Part shown: positions 12,999 through 24,583 of the stretch, piece after piece
Layout: each line of letters begins with the position of its first letter
Position numbering within the stretch: the first letter of the stretch is position 1
DNA from: Margaritispora aquatica
Lineage: Eukaryota; Ascomycota; Leotiomycetes; Helotiales; Discinellaceae
Assembly (NCBI GenBank): GCA_007644065.1
Contig: VJWN01000008.1
Coordinates: 622,411-686,410, forward strand
Reading direction: 5' to 3'
DNA: 64,000 bases
Position numbers and translations under genes: made by a program
The notes under the pieces: generated by a model
Seen by the model: only the letters and a program-made list of their open reading frames with translations
What the model was told of the DNA's origin: nothing
Databases searched by the model: none

Positions 12999-15900
12999 TC
13001 CGATAATGCCGCGATGCTTTTTCTTCCTTTCAATTGCAGCAGATTGTGAGACAGCCTCAGCCTAAGTGAAAGACAAACACTTCATCAAGGAAGATGCCAA
13101 GCTGCTCTCACTGCGATGCTTACAAGAAGTAACGTTCCATCACTGCTGAGTGGTCAACTCAATCTCTACGCCACATATCTCGAAGACTGGTTGGCTCACA
13201 TTTTTCTGGTTGGTCCTCTCTCGCGCGGTTGTGGGAAGACGTATCGTTAAATCAGCGGTGAAGGGTGCACCAAGCTAATCGGCTAGCCTGACGATCTGTA
13301 CCGGCCGTTTACTCGAAAAGTGAGGATTTCGGGAGCTCTAAAAAAGCTGTCTCGCAACGATCTTGCAATTTCATGTGAATCACCTCGCTTGCGTGCTCTT
13401 GCTCTATTATTATTTTAGAACAGAAAAGCATTCATCCATGCCGAAAGCTGTGGGAAAACCCACATCGGGCATGCCCACCATCGCTGGCGAAGCGAGAGAG
13501 TATGGAGTTCGATGCGATTGCGAAGTCCATCACTCCAAATTTTGGTAAGGTCGGACATATATCCCAAAGAAGGTAGCAGTTCACTTGCTCACCGATGGTC
13601 GATGGGTGGATCATCGCGTTAGATGGTTAGACTTTCTTCTCGAACATTTGTTTCCCCGCAGCTTATTTGATTTCGGCATGTCAACCGTCTGTCTGAAGCC
13701 GCCAGACTAGCTAATTGAAGTTGATGCAGGGCATCTTGAAAGTTGTGGTGTGGGGAAGTGCCCTCATGATTTACAACTGAATGGTGTGCCGGAAGACAAG
13801 CTCATCTTATAGAAAGTTTTTTAATGGTCGTATCGGATCAAGAGAAACGTATACATTGTATATGAAAAGGCACGTTGAGTATGATTGGCTGAAGCGAGGA
13901 TAGACAACTTCGGCATGATTTTCTCTCTCTCGACTCAGGAATCTTCAGGGGCATCGAGGATCCAAGACTTGATTGGATATCGAGGAGGTGATTGAGTTCT
14001 GAACAATTTGACATCTGAAAGTCGAAGACAACCATGTCGTCCGACGGGTCTGACGATAGATGGGGCCACTCTGTGTCTTGTGTCAACCCTGGCCTTGGTT
14101 TTCGTCAATTTACAATTCCATGATGTGGTGTTGATATCTTTTGAGGAATTTTTCATGGTTCGGCGGCGGCTTCCATTGGTCTTCCATGCAGACTTCCGTG
14201 AGACCTTCCAATGCTTCCAAAGCTTCTAGCGTTCAATCCCTGGACGAAATCCTTCGATAGCGCAATTGCCCACCACAAATTGACCAGGGCAGTGAGACAA
14301 CGGCTGGAAACGCCGTGTTTGCCAGGGCAGGAGTTCGAATTTCGGGGTTCGAAATTCAAGTTGACAACACCAGTGACTAAAAGTCGCCGTGATATTGCTG
14401 GCCAGACGCAGAGGGCTTGGAAATCGGAAATCAGAAAGACTCTCGCGATGCCATCCTAGCTTGCATTTTGGGTTAAGTCCGAAGTTCCATCCATCTCGGT
14501 TGCACGACTTGCACGGCCCGGATCATCGTTGAAGAAAATGCTAGCGAATACTGCTTTAGTGATGGCGAAAGTCTCTGAGGCGACAATAAGCGCCGAAAAG
14601 TATCAGGATCCTCATCACTTCATTGGATTAGAATATGCTGATCGTGAGGGGTTTAGCAAGACATCACTGAACCTTTCTCGGGTGCTCCTGAACCATCTTA
14701 ATGTGCTTTTTCCTCTAGCACTGTAGATACTTACTTGATACACATAGTACGTCCGGTGTCATGTTTGAGCATGCACTAATATCCAAGTGCCATCTTTCGG
14801 TATCTCCTTTCAAGCGCATGCTAACCTGAGTCGCGAGAGCGCCATGAGGAGGAAAGGTATGGAGGTATGGAGGGTTAGTGTTGAACTAAAGATAGACAGG
14901 TTTATTGCCCCTCATTGTTCTCCAAACAGAAACAACATCGCCCGCAACCACAGAACAACAAGTGGTTGTTGCTTTGCCTGGTTGGCTTACTCAACTGCTA
15001 GTCAACTTGCTCTCCTTTCCATACTTGGAATCAAGGACTTGGGCATCGACAACGACGACAGAGGTGCAGCTACCCTTACCTCTCACACCTCTAACTCACC
15101 TTCTCTACTCGTTGCTAGCTGAACTGCATTCTGCAGCATGCATGCCACTCTTATCTTTCCCATCCCCTCAAATGCTCTTATCGCGCACGCTCTCCAGTCT
15201 CTCAGACCTTCAAATGAAGCGCTGTGCCTTGGATGTTGAGCACTCCACAAGCACTTGACATGGGATGAAAGCCCTGAGGAAGAGAGGGTGTCCCTCTGTG
15301 ATGCATCTGCAGCTGCAGGAAATCCCTGCTCGGGAAATCAAGAAACCAGGGTCTCGAGGTATTCCGAAGGAGGTACGTGCGAATCGAGACCCTCGTTTTT
15401 CATAGACATGCATCTAAACAAGAATCTCTGTGGAGGGTTTGGACCTTTCTTTGAATTATTATTTCTAATTTAGACGAAAGGTATCTGAGAGAGAATATTT
15501 GCCTTTTCTCCGTCTATGGTGGGTACAGTATGTCCAAGAAACGCCATCCTAACGGTTGGTAGATTCAAGCTCCGTCTTGGTCCACTACGTCAACCATACG
15601 GCATTGCCGCCGGAGCCACCACATCTCACATCTTGCATCTTGCCTCTCTTTCGCCATCTCATCGAAGGAACATCTGGACGGGGTGGCTGAACCTATGTCG
15701 CCCCGTGATTTCACAATGCATATATCCCGTGTCTCTAAATTTTCTTCTTGAACAACCTTTCGAAGGAGTAATTTCTTGGACCAGAATTAAACACAACCAC
15801 TCATGCGCCTACCATCCTCGTTTTCATCTCCGTTGTTGCAGACTCCTAAACAGCGCTACTCGTACGGCATCCACCATATTTGCCGTATCTCGCGTCTGCC

Positions 15901-17285
15901 CTCGGTAAGGTGGGCATGCTGTGACCACCGAGTTAGTGAACTTTGACTTAGGCTTTCGGGGTGCGACTTGGCTTGTGAAAGAGGGCCTGTCAAGAACGAG
16001 AAGTCCCTGTTGTACGGGAAAGCCATACTGTTATGAACCGCTTTATCTGATCTAAAGTATCTGAGCCATCCATGACCCTGGGCACATCCACTGCATCTAG
16101 ACAGTTGTAGCCGGCTGAATGACAACCATGAGATGAGAGGCGGTCGATGCACAACAGATATGATGAGATTCTTCCTCCGATCAGCACCCTTGGGGAGGAC
16201 AGGACCGATTGCGAAGAACCTCGGTGATTATCCAGCAAAAGCAAAGACGGTGACGTTAAGCTTAACATGTTGTGAAACAACAAGGCTGACAGTCAAGAGT
16301 GAGACTGGGAGAGTGATGGGCCGTGGGCTGTTTGTCCAACTTTTGAAAGATGTCTGCCCACTACCAAGCCTTGCTATAAGCCTCAAATCTGGAGGAACAT
16401 GACAACTGCCCTTCTCGAATGGAGGCGTCGGCGGCTTGTTGGAAGAATGAAAATAAAGGCTTAAGTGAATGCTTGGTACAATGATGTAATGGCCAGGGGA
16501 TGCCAGCACAAAAAGAACAGAAGGGTTTACTTGAAGTTCGTTGTCTGATATGGTGAGGCGGTAGTTTGATGAGGCCTCACCAGAACTGTAAGACATGGCA
16601 TTCGGGAGCGAAGACAAACCGGTAGACATATGCACTTCAATTCGATGACAGCGTTTTGATCACCTACTCTATTTTGACTTGTATTGCACTAGTAAACGAG
16701 AGTCGAGCAGGGTATGTGCGGGAGCTGAAGCATCGAAGGACAGGAAGCCTGTAAGAAGCCTGCAATCGAAGATATTCGGAGGCATCGAAGGCTGCAGTGA
16801 TCCTTCCATGCATCTTGGACGGGCGTTGATGTTTGTTATGATTGGCGGGGCACTCCAGTGGCTAAGTGGCTGGCCGGGTGGCAGTTCAAAATTGGCCTCG
16901 GATGACCAGGATATCGAGTTCCCCTCCATGATCCATCCACCCTTCAAGCGTTACTGCATTAGCCACTTTGGTATCCACTTCTACTTCACACACTCAAGTC
17001 GTTATCCACCCCCCTTCAACGAGCTCTGTTCAATAATGTAATAATAATAATTACAAGTGTTCAACTGCTTTTCGCCCAAAACCTCTCGCTTCTGTCAATA
17101 ACCGAGATTCTTGCTATATTAGACCTTTCAATAGTTTGTCTAACATTATGATTTGGCACATGTTATGAACTTCTCCCAATTGCAAGCTTGCCTTGTCATC
17201 AGTAGCTTACTAGTTAGTAAGTGTCAATTTGCTTCCTCTTCCTATCCTCCTGATCCTCTAATAGGCGTCTAATTTGACCCCACTC

Positions 17286-17310
17286 ACCCTACCCTACCCT
17301 AACCCTAACC
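17286..17310. repeat. Interstitial telomere-like CCCTAA/CCCTA tract
   Basis: Three CCCTA-type units followed by two CCCTAA units, the fungal and vertebrate telomere motif read on the C-rich strand. It lies about 510 bp upstream of the Zn2Cys6 gene start. It could be a healed break or internal telomere-like element, or a binding site of the telobox type. Confidence 0.7.
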
Positions 17311-17817
17311 ACCCCCCTTCAAGTGCTGCCTCCACTGATTGTCTCCAACCCTAAACCCTGCTTACACTTTAACACTCCTGCACATCTGTTTTCCTTGTCC
17401 ACGCCGCTGCTGATCCCCAATCTCCATCTCTCTTTGCAAAGGAAGTCTCCCCGTTTCGAGCTGTCTTTGCACTCCCACTCGCTGACCCCCGATGAACATG
17501 GTCGCCGCCCACACTTCCATATTTCTTTGGCTTCGCATCAAGCCAGGCGCCTCAGGGCCCGTCTCCACTTCTAGCTCCATGCCAGCTTCCTCTTAACTGT
17601 TTCCTGCGCCCACATGAACTTCCCTCTCTCGAACCGCATCCAGACGTTGGCCCACGAGCATTCCCATTTCAAACCAAACCACCAGGTTATACGCAAATAC
17701 TCAAAGATTTACACATAGATTGCTCAATGTGCTCCATAGTTGACATCCAGTAACCTATTTTCCCTCTAAACTTACCCTTACTTCATCGTCCCAGAGCTAA
17801 GTGTCTACTACTACAAC

Positions 17818-20487
17818 ATGACGTTGCCTCTCCCATGTCCTCCTTCCTCTTCCTGTTCGGACCCGCCAACGGTGCCACAGCGGAAACGAAGAAGAAGAGC
17901 TCCAGCTAGCGGCGCCTCGGACGATTGCTTCGCCTGTGTGAAGAGGAATACCAAATGCGACCGAAGACGACCATACTGCTCTCCGTGCCTCGAGATTGGG
18001 AAGGAATGCTCAGGATACAAGACCCAGCTTACCTGGGGAGTCGGAGTCGCAAGTCGTGGGAAACTGAGAGGTCTATCACTACCAGTCGCAAGATCTGCCC
18101 CAGCGCCTAAGAGCCCTCCCACAACAAGACCGAGAGCTTGCTCGACAATATCAAGAATTGACGAAAATGACGAAGAGGGAATCAAAATCAAGCTGGAAGG
18201 CAGGGTGAAAATTCCCAGTAGTCCTTACACTACTTACGACTTTATCAACATGGCTCCTCATGGAGTTACGCCCCCTCTACAACCATTACCAGAGTGGAAT
18301 ATGGCTGTATCAAACGAATACACTCCTTTACAAGATTTCCGTCACGACTCTATGAACCACCAGAGACAGCTCCCACAACTTCACCGACTTCACACTCTCA
18401 GTCTTGGAAGAAATGATGGAATGGGACTTTCTAGCTCAGTCGACTCGCTAAGTGCATATGGAGATAGTGACTATGCGTCGCCTATCAGCCAATCTTTTCC
18501 AAATGACGATGTTCCATTTCTACATAGCCCTGTACCAATGTACAATAGCTACTCTTCTCGAAATTCGAATGCAGATAGCCCAGTTCCTGGGCTGGTGGCA
18601 GATTCACGTGGCCCGACTTCATGCCCAGATCACTACTATCCCCAATCAGAAATGAGTTCAAGCATTAGCTCTCACCAGAATCTCTATGACATTGCCGAGG
18701 GTCGTCAACAGCAATCATCTCCGGCAGGAAACGAGATGTATTATGAAGACGAAATCTCAGGCAAGTCATATGGCCAAGACGTCTTTCGAATGTCTAACAT
18801 GTTCGAAGGTGTCCCTCGAAATTCAAGCGACTTGGATATGTACGCTACAAGTGCACGTTCGAGTCACTTTGGATGGACATCTATCAACGATGACGATGCA
18901 GCTTCTCAGGCGGCATCTGATACCGACACTTATCCGATTCACTTAGAGCCAATGTCCAACTCATTTATCAATGATATGTCTCCTCGGATCTCCTTTTTCT
19001 TAGATTATTACGAGAAGATCATTTGCCCATCAGTGGTTGTTATGGACAGTCCAAGTAACCCATACAGAGAACATATTCTCAGCTTGGCTTCGTCGAGCAA
19101 GAGTTTAACCCATGCCATTTGTGCGCTTTCAGCTTGCAATCTGCGCATGAAGAGGAAACAGTCACTTGGACAAGATCACTGGAGGCAGCAGCCTTTAGAG
19201 CTCGAGTTTTTGGATCGCATCAATGGTGGAACATTCAGACCTCCAATGCCTAGACGATCTTCAAATATGCCTCTCTCACCGGATCCTCAGCCAACCGACT
19301 CTTCTTTACAAGAAGAATATCAGCACAGATCGCTGGCTGTTCAGCTTCTTAACCAACAATTAAGCGACCCCTCAAAAGCTAGGCACGACTATGTTCTTGC
19401 GACTCTCTTTATCCTTTGCCATTACAGAATGTGCGAATCAGGCGTCGCACAGTTCCGAACTCAATTCGCTGGTGTGAAGAAGATCCTCGGTATGCGTGAC
19501 TCGGGTGTCGAATCTGGCAATTGGGGTTGGATGGAGACATTATTTACCTATTTTGATGGCATTACAGCCAGTATCAATGATCGCGAAGCTCAACTTCGGG
19601 GTGGTTATCTAGAGATGATTGCAAACCCCTCTAATCCTAATCATTCGCTCGAGAACCTCGCAGGTTGCGACGCTGTTCTCTTCAAAACAATTGGCAAATT
19701 AGGCCGCCTCAACATGCTCTCTCAGCACCGCACAGTCTCATCCGAGACCTACAACATTGAGATCCCACATCACCGTCGCTCACCACCTCGTCCTCGACCA
19801 GGGCTTGCAGGCCAAGCCCTCGTTGACTTTTACAATTTACACGCACACAATTTTGATGGCAACGGGTTTGCATCGACACTTGACGACGACGCATCGTTCC
19901 CGCACCTCGCGGCACTCTCGAATCTCACACACGACGATATGCGCAATACCTTCTGGGCGGACTGGAAATCAGCGCGCATCGCGCTGCAAGAGTGGGAGTT
20001 TGATCCCTCTCGTCTCATTTCTACCCTCCCTTCCGCCCCCTCTGCTACGCAGCTCCGCGACTTCGGCTATATTTCCGAAGCCTTCCGTTACTCAGCCCTT
20101 CTTTATACGGAGCGTCTCGCCTGTCCCTCTCTCCCATCATCGCATCTCAACTTCCAGAATCTGGTCAGCCAGGTGCTGTTCTACGTCACGAGCCTTGAGC
20201 ACAATAGCGCGGCAGAGAAGTTCTTGCTTTGGCCACTATTTGTGTGTGGTTCTGAGTGCGTCAATGAGCTGCAGCAGAGCATCGTGAGGACGAAATGTAG
20301 GGAGATTATGGGAAGGAGTGGATACCTTAATAATCTTGCCGGATTGGAGGTCCTGGAGAAGTTGTGGGGTGAGCAGAACGGCGAGGATTTGAATGGCAGA
20401 CGTGGTAGTGGGAGGGACGCATTTGGTGGGCCTTTCAGATGGACGCGGTATATGGAGGGTTCGGAGGGGGAGTGGATAATGGTTTAG
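17818..20487 (+). CDS. Zn(II)2Cys6 fungal transcription factor with Fungal_trans_2-type region
   Basis: Nuclear DNA-binding regulator, single exon, 889 aa. A basic stretch, RKRRRR, precedes a complete binuclear zinc cluster with cysteines at 37, 40, 47, 54, 57 and 64, spaced C-x2-C-x6-C-x6-C-x2-C-x6-C. It is followed by a conserved linker around TWGVGVASRGKLRG. A long Ser/Asn/Tyr-rich low-complexity segment, residues ~150-380, separates this from a helical C-terminal half. That half resembles the fungal-specific transcription factor region found in Moc3/Pro1-like proteins. The ATG at 17818 follows a pyrimidine-rich leader. No adjacent metabolic cluster suggests a target pathway, so the regulon is unknown. 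Confidence 0.92.
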   Translation: MTLPLPCPPSSSCSDPPTVPQRKRRRRAPASGASDDCFACVKRNTKCDRRRPYCSPCLEIGKECSGYKTQLTWGVGVASRGKLRGLSLPVARSAPAPKSPPTTRPRACSTISRIDENDEEGIKIKLEGRVKIPSSPYTTYDFINMAPHGVTPPLQPLPEWNMAVSNEYTPLQDFRHDSMNHQRQLPQLHRLHTLSLGRNDGMGLSSSVDSLSAYGDSDYASPISQSFPNDDVPFLHSPVPMYNSYSSRNSNADSPVPGLVADSRGPTSCPDHYYPQSEMSSSISSHQNLYDIAEGRQQQSSPAGNEMYYEDEISGKSYGQDVFRMSNMFEGVPRNSSDLDMYATSARSSHFGWTSINDDDAASQAASDTDTYPIHLEPMSNSFINDMSPRISFFLDYYEKIICPSVVVMDSPSNPYREHILSLASSSKSLTHAICALSACNLRMKRKQSLGQDHWRQQPLELEFLDRINGGTFRPPMPRRSSNMPLSPDPQPTDSSLQEEYQHRSLAVQLLNQQLSDPSKARHDYVLATLFILCHYRMCESGVAQFRTQFAGVKKILGMRDSGVESGNWGWMETLFTYFDGITASINDREAQLRGGYLEMIANPSNPNHSLENLAGCDAVLFKTIGKLGRLNMLSQHRTVSSETYNIEIPHHRRSPPRPRPGLAGQALVDFYNLHAHNFDGNGFASTLDDDASFPHLAALSNLTHDDMRNTFWADWKSARIALQEWEFDPSRLISTLPSAPSATQLRDFGYISEAFRYSALLYTERLACPSLPSSHLNFQNLVSQVLFYVTSLEHNSAAEKFLLWPLFVCGSECVNELQQSIVRTKCREIMGRSGYLNNLAGLEVLEKLWGEQNGEDLNGRRGSGRDAFGGPFRWTRYMEGSEGEWIMV

Positions 20488-21715
20488 GGTATCTCCGTAT
20501 GATAAATGATCAGGGATGGGGGATGATTTGGGAGAGGATACTTACTTAGATGAGATGGATGTCCTTATGACAGCGGCATAGCGAAACGATACCGATATGA
20601 TATGATATGATATGGATGGATGGCATGGGTTGCATTGCATAGGTCCGGTCTGGTCTAGGTTCGCATGGTACATTGGTATAAAAGGGGCGAAGGACCGGAC
20701 TTTGGCGTTGGGCAAACTAGGGGTTGCAAATCGCTTCCTTGCGTACTTGAATGCATGCAGATGGTGGATACTGGATAGATTCATTTGTGGTAGATATTGG
20801 TCTGCCGGAGATATATACTCAGAATATACGAACATACAGCTCTTCCATACCTCAATAGTCGCAGTCTTGTCCTGTCACAGCATGTTCTGGTAATTTTAAC
20901 TCGTTTCCTCTCGTGGTGGAGTATGGACACAGTAGGCGACTCTTTAGGGGCAGGTTAGTGTTGATCGAAGTGCGAGATGGTTCTTAACTCCTAAATTTAG
21001 CGATGAGGGGCAAACGGGGGGTTTAGCGAGAACTTACCAACGTTGGCTGGAAACTTCTCTCTCACCTAGGTACTTGTTCTCTAGCGAACTGAGCTTTTGG
21101 AAACAGTAGCTTGTGCCTGTAAAGGCACGATCAGCATAGAATGCTATAATATTATTGTTATTTTATGTTTCAGCTGTGATGGTTTTTGTACTATATCATT
21201 GCCTCACTCGTGGATTACGAAGCGGATAGTAAGCATGTCTACCTAGTAGCTGTCTGGGCTGGCTCCAAGCTTCGGACTTGATTCCATTCTTTTGCCAACA
21301 AGGAGGCAGCGCTGAGAACAAGAATCTAAAACCACAACCTCTCGCCTTATGCGCTTATAGTTAGAATACCTGGGTAGGTTACTTCATCAAAGGATTTCTT
21401 TAGTGCTGCTTGGTGTTCTGCCTGCGACCCAGACTGACGAGAGCCATGCTTTCTTCCACTACAATGGAGGAGACCTGAGCTTAGCGAGAAGACTTTGCTT
21501 GTGCATGCTAGTTTTCCTGAGCCTATATGAAGAAAGGTTTGTCCACTACTCTCTTGACTTCTCCTTATCTGTTTGATACCTCTGAAAGTGAAGTTTGGTT
21601 TTGACATCACACTGACGACTTTTGTTTCTTACTTCAATCGAAAGACCGATCAACTTCCCTCAAAATCGACTCATGTATCTGAACAATTCTGTCTCATCCA
21701 TCAAATCCTGACACA
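20488..21715. other. Intergenic region
   Basis: 3' flank of the Zn2Cys6 gene and leader of the first of three tandem Myb-like genes. It contains a GATAT/GGAT run at about 20593-20622. No gene recognised. Confidence 0.6.
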
Positions 21716-22366
21716 ATGCCACCCACCCAAAGCCACCAGAACCAAGCCTCTCGCTGGCTCTGTGACGAGCAAAAATCCAACAACCAAGTACGACACATTA
21801 ATTAGTGATAATATATGTCTTCTCTAGTCAGTTCTCTATCAGCTACTCAACAAGCATGACAAGTTCGAAGGTATCAACTGGAATAAGGTGAATGGTGACA
21901 TGGAGTCAGCATCGGGTCAGGCGGTGTCAAATTGTTGGTACAGACTAAAGGCTAAGCTTATTGATGCTGGGTTGAGCTATCCTAACCCGCAGGAGAAAGA
22001 GAAGAAGAAGGAGAGGGTGGGCGCTTGTCTGGCGAGGAACAGAGCACGGAAGGGAGTGGTGTGGATATGAGTGCTGCTCAGAAGAAGACTAGGACGCCAG
22101 CTGTGTCAAGGAAGAGCGGAAAGAGGAAGATTGAGGTGATGGAGGCTGAGAGTGGCTATGATTATGAAGATGAGAATGATAATAAGGATGAAGTGGTTGA
22201 GACTAAGAGCCATGATTTCATCGCTGATGATGTGGAGGATAGGATGGGCGGTGGTTTGGCTGATGAGAAGAAAAAGCAGGAGCTGTGTCCTCATCTGCAT
22301 GTCATCGGTGCTGAATGCGACCAGTTATTTTGGGTTAGGGGTAAGCTGAAGCAGAGGCAGTATTGA
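21716..22366 (+). CDS. Myb/SANT-like protein, probable three-exon gene
   Basis: Related in layout to the next two genes. ATG 21716 opens 24 codons. A GTACGA donor at 21788 and TAG acceptor at 21827 remove 40 nt. Exon 2 (21828-22016) encodes the core LLNKHDKFEGINWNKV..., a Trp-containing helix-turn-helix-like segment with NCWYRLKAKL in the recognition-helix position. Exon 2's frame stops at 22068-22070, while the frame 22082-22366 continues a plausible basic then acidic tail. A 65-nt intron, 22017-22081 (GTGGGC...CTCAG), joins them in phase, for 181 aa in total. The donor is weak, so a frameshift or pseudogene cannot be excluded. DNA binding is inferred. Confidence 0.6.
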
Positions 22367-23255
22367 TTTTTTGAGAAAGCTGGTTGTGGTTACAATTGTG
22401 GTTGTGTATGGTTGAGGTGACTGGCATCGATGGGACGGGTTGGCTGGGCGAGGTTCAAGGACATTCACTTTCATGGTTCTGTGTGGTTCCTTCTGGTTTG
22501 TCACAATATCAATTGCTTTCATAATCTCTCAGGGCTGAAAGATTGATATTATCAATTATAGGAATGTAGACCACTGTGTATCAGCGCAGTGTCGGCTTAT
22601 GTCCCTGTATTTAAGCGAGCCTTTTAAGGGGGCAGAAGCGGGATGCATTGGCGAAAAGACAGACAAACTACCTTAGCTAGATGTATTATAAGCTCATCTG
22701 GAAACGTAGGTTTGTCTTTGAGATGAGTTATTCCACTAGTGTGTATTCTTCAACTTAGAAAGAGCTTTTATTGCCTTGCTGTGATTGTTGTCCTTTCTGC
22801 AACAGTGAGGCAAATGACACACAAGATGTTGCTAGCACAGTACGCTGGTCATTTATCGAACACTAAACAGGCTGAGCCAAAAGCTCAGGATTGACTTATT
22901 GTGGGCAAAGCTTTCTGCCAGTAGTTCTTGCCTTAAGAAGGAGGATTCTTCGACCTTCAACCTTTGCAATATACAACTCGAAGGTTGCAAACTGCACGCC
23001 ACAACTGAACAAGGGTCGAGAGTTCTTCTTCCCTCAGAACTGATCAAAGTAACCAGGCACTTCCTATCTTTCATCACCACAAGCACCATCAAGCACGGTC
23101 AGAAGATACTATTCGCTTCCAAATCAGTACCCCATCCATCCTACAACCAAATCCAAACCTCGCGTAGCGAAGCGAATCAAAGCCCTTCACTAACAACAAA
23201 CACAGACGTTACTATCCAACCTCATTCACCTTTACCAATCAGTTAGAGAACGACC
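22367..23255. other. Intergenic region between Myb-like genes
   Basis: About 0.9 kb with no supported gene. The last 300 bases are C/A-rich, as in fungal leaders. Confidence 0.6.
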
Positions 23256-23888
23256 ATGGCTTCCTCTTTCACGGAAAACGACATCGCGCTCCTTGTCGCA
23301 GTCTTCAAACACGTTAATATCAGCTCTGAGCACAACCGAGAGATTGCCGAGGAGATGGGTATTACTACCAGTCTGCTGTCCTCGCGTATGGGCCGCTTCC
23401 GGACCAAGCTCGGCTTGTATTCTGCCGGCTCGAAGAAGGATGGTGCAAAGACTACTGGTGCTGCTGCGCCAAAGAAGAAGGCAGGCGGAGGTACGAAGAG
23501 AAAGGGCAAGAAGGAGACTGTGATGAATGCCAAGGAGGGTGAGTGTGACGACGACGATGAGGATTTAGCAGGTGATGGAATGGATTGGGGGTTTTCGATT
23601 ACAGACAAGCGAGGTGGAGGTAGCGGTGGCCGTTACGAGAGAGGAAGCTCAGATCTGAGGGGTGTAAAGGTGGAGGACCAAGGACACTTTTCAGCTCAAG
23701 GACTCGAGTACGGCATTGCAAATGTTGCATATTCGTTGAATGAGGGTAGAAAGAGAGCTGCCTCATCGGACATGGGAGGAACTGCAAAGAGAATGGCCAG
23801 CTCCGATCATCGAGTCAAGGAGGAGAACGTTTTCCAGGATGATTCTGCTGGTCTCTATTACGATGATGCCACAGATGAGGAGGTTTGA
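23256..23888 (+). CDS. Myb/SANT-like protein, single domain
   Basis: Single exon, 210 aa, ATG in CCATGG context. Residues ~5-52 form the small helical domain (NDIALLVAVFKHVN..., then SSRMGRFRTKLGL in the recognition-helix position). A Lys/Gly-rich basic linker and an acidic segment follow. The last residues, YYDDATDEEV, closely match the end of the next gene (YYDALSDDEV), showing common descent. Unlike its neighbour it has only one domain copy. Predicted nuclear and DNA- or chromatin-binding by domain type only. Confidence 0.8.
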   Translation: MASSFTENDIALLVAVFKHVNISSEHNREIAEEMGITTSLLSSRMGRFRTKLGLYSAGSKKDGAKTTGAAAPKKKAGGGTKRKGKKETVMNAKEGECDDDDEDLAGDGMDWGFSITDKRGGGSGGRYERGSSDLRGVKVEDQGHFSAQGLEYGIANVAYSLNEGRKRAASSDMGGTAKRMASSDHRVKEENVFQDDSAGLYYDDATDEEV

Positions 23889-24583
23889 GAATCGGCATCT
23901 ACTGGGATGTTGTACAATACCAGGTCGTGGAGAAAAAATCGCGTTGGTCTTGCAGCAAATGAGACATGAGCGAGGGATTTCCAATCACTTGCTAAACTTA
24001 TCATTGCAAATAATCAAATAAACTGCAACCAATTCCAATATTGAATTCATCTTCCTAGTGAATTTCCGTTTCTCCCTAGCGCATAATGCTTTGTATAACA
24101 GAAAATCGCTGAGGCATAAGTGCCTTCTCCTAAAAATACCAAATACAACCAACTCTCTATGTCGATTTGACTATTTTCAATCTTCGAGTAAATATTAACA
24201 ATACTCTAGCGTTCTCTAGCAAGAGCTTCTACAAAACCCCTTTGAAGCAACGAACCCTTTGAACGTTCTCCGCAATCAAATCGATTTCCTTGTGTCGGAA
24301 AGTTCAAGTTTAAGATACTTGGTAAGCATTTCGTCTTTCATCACTCGAGAACAAACTTCACCTGCCAGAAGAGAAACGAAAGAGTATCTTTCCCAACTTT
24401 ATTCACCTCGCCTTCTGCAGCTCCTCATACAGATCGAATGGCTGATGTTGTAATAGAGCAGCAAATCTACAAACCACATTCCATAAAGCGCAACTTTCAT
24501 TACGTGAACTACCCCGTCTAGAAAACCGCATACTAGATTTTAAATCTCAAACACAACCACTCAGTCCCCACCAAGATATCACA
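23889..24583. other. Intergenic region between Myb-like genes
   Basis: Roughly 0.7 kb of AT-leaning sequence with no supported gene. It holds the promoter of the two-domain Myb-like gene. Confidence 0.6.

Larger units (their letters stand above)
11972..17817. other. 5.8-kb gene-free region upstream of Zn2Cys6 regulator
   Basis: No frame here shows a known domain, consistent splice signals or sustained coding character. The longest is about 135 codons (minus, near 16228-16635) and is anonymous. Visible features are a GCCA run near 12781-12796, a 7-nt TCACACC tandem at 12965-12998 and a telomere-like tract at 17286-17310. The bases before 17818 are pyrimidine-rich, as expected of a long fungal 5' leader. 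A long promoter, an untranslated leader or a non-coding RNA could occupy part of it. None is demonstrable by eye. Confidence 0.5.

Noticed and set aside
15516..15908. 130-codon plus-strand frame
   Set aside because: Anonymous, no domain, no splice context. It sits in a region where frames of this size occur by chance on both strands.
16228..16635. 135-codon minus-strand frame
   Set aside because: No recognisable motif, and it overlaps other equally open frames.
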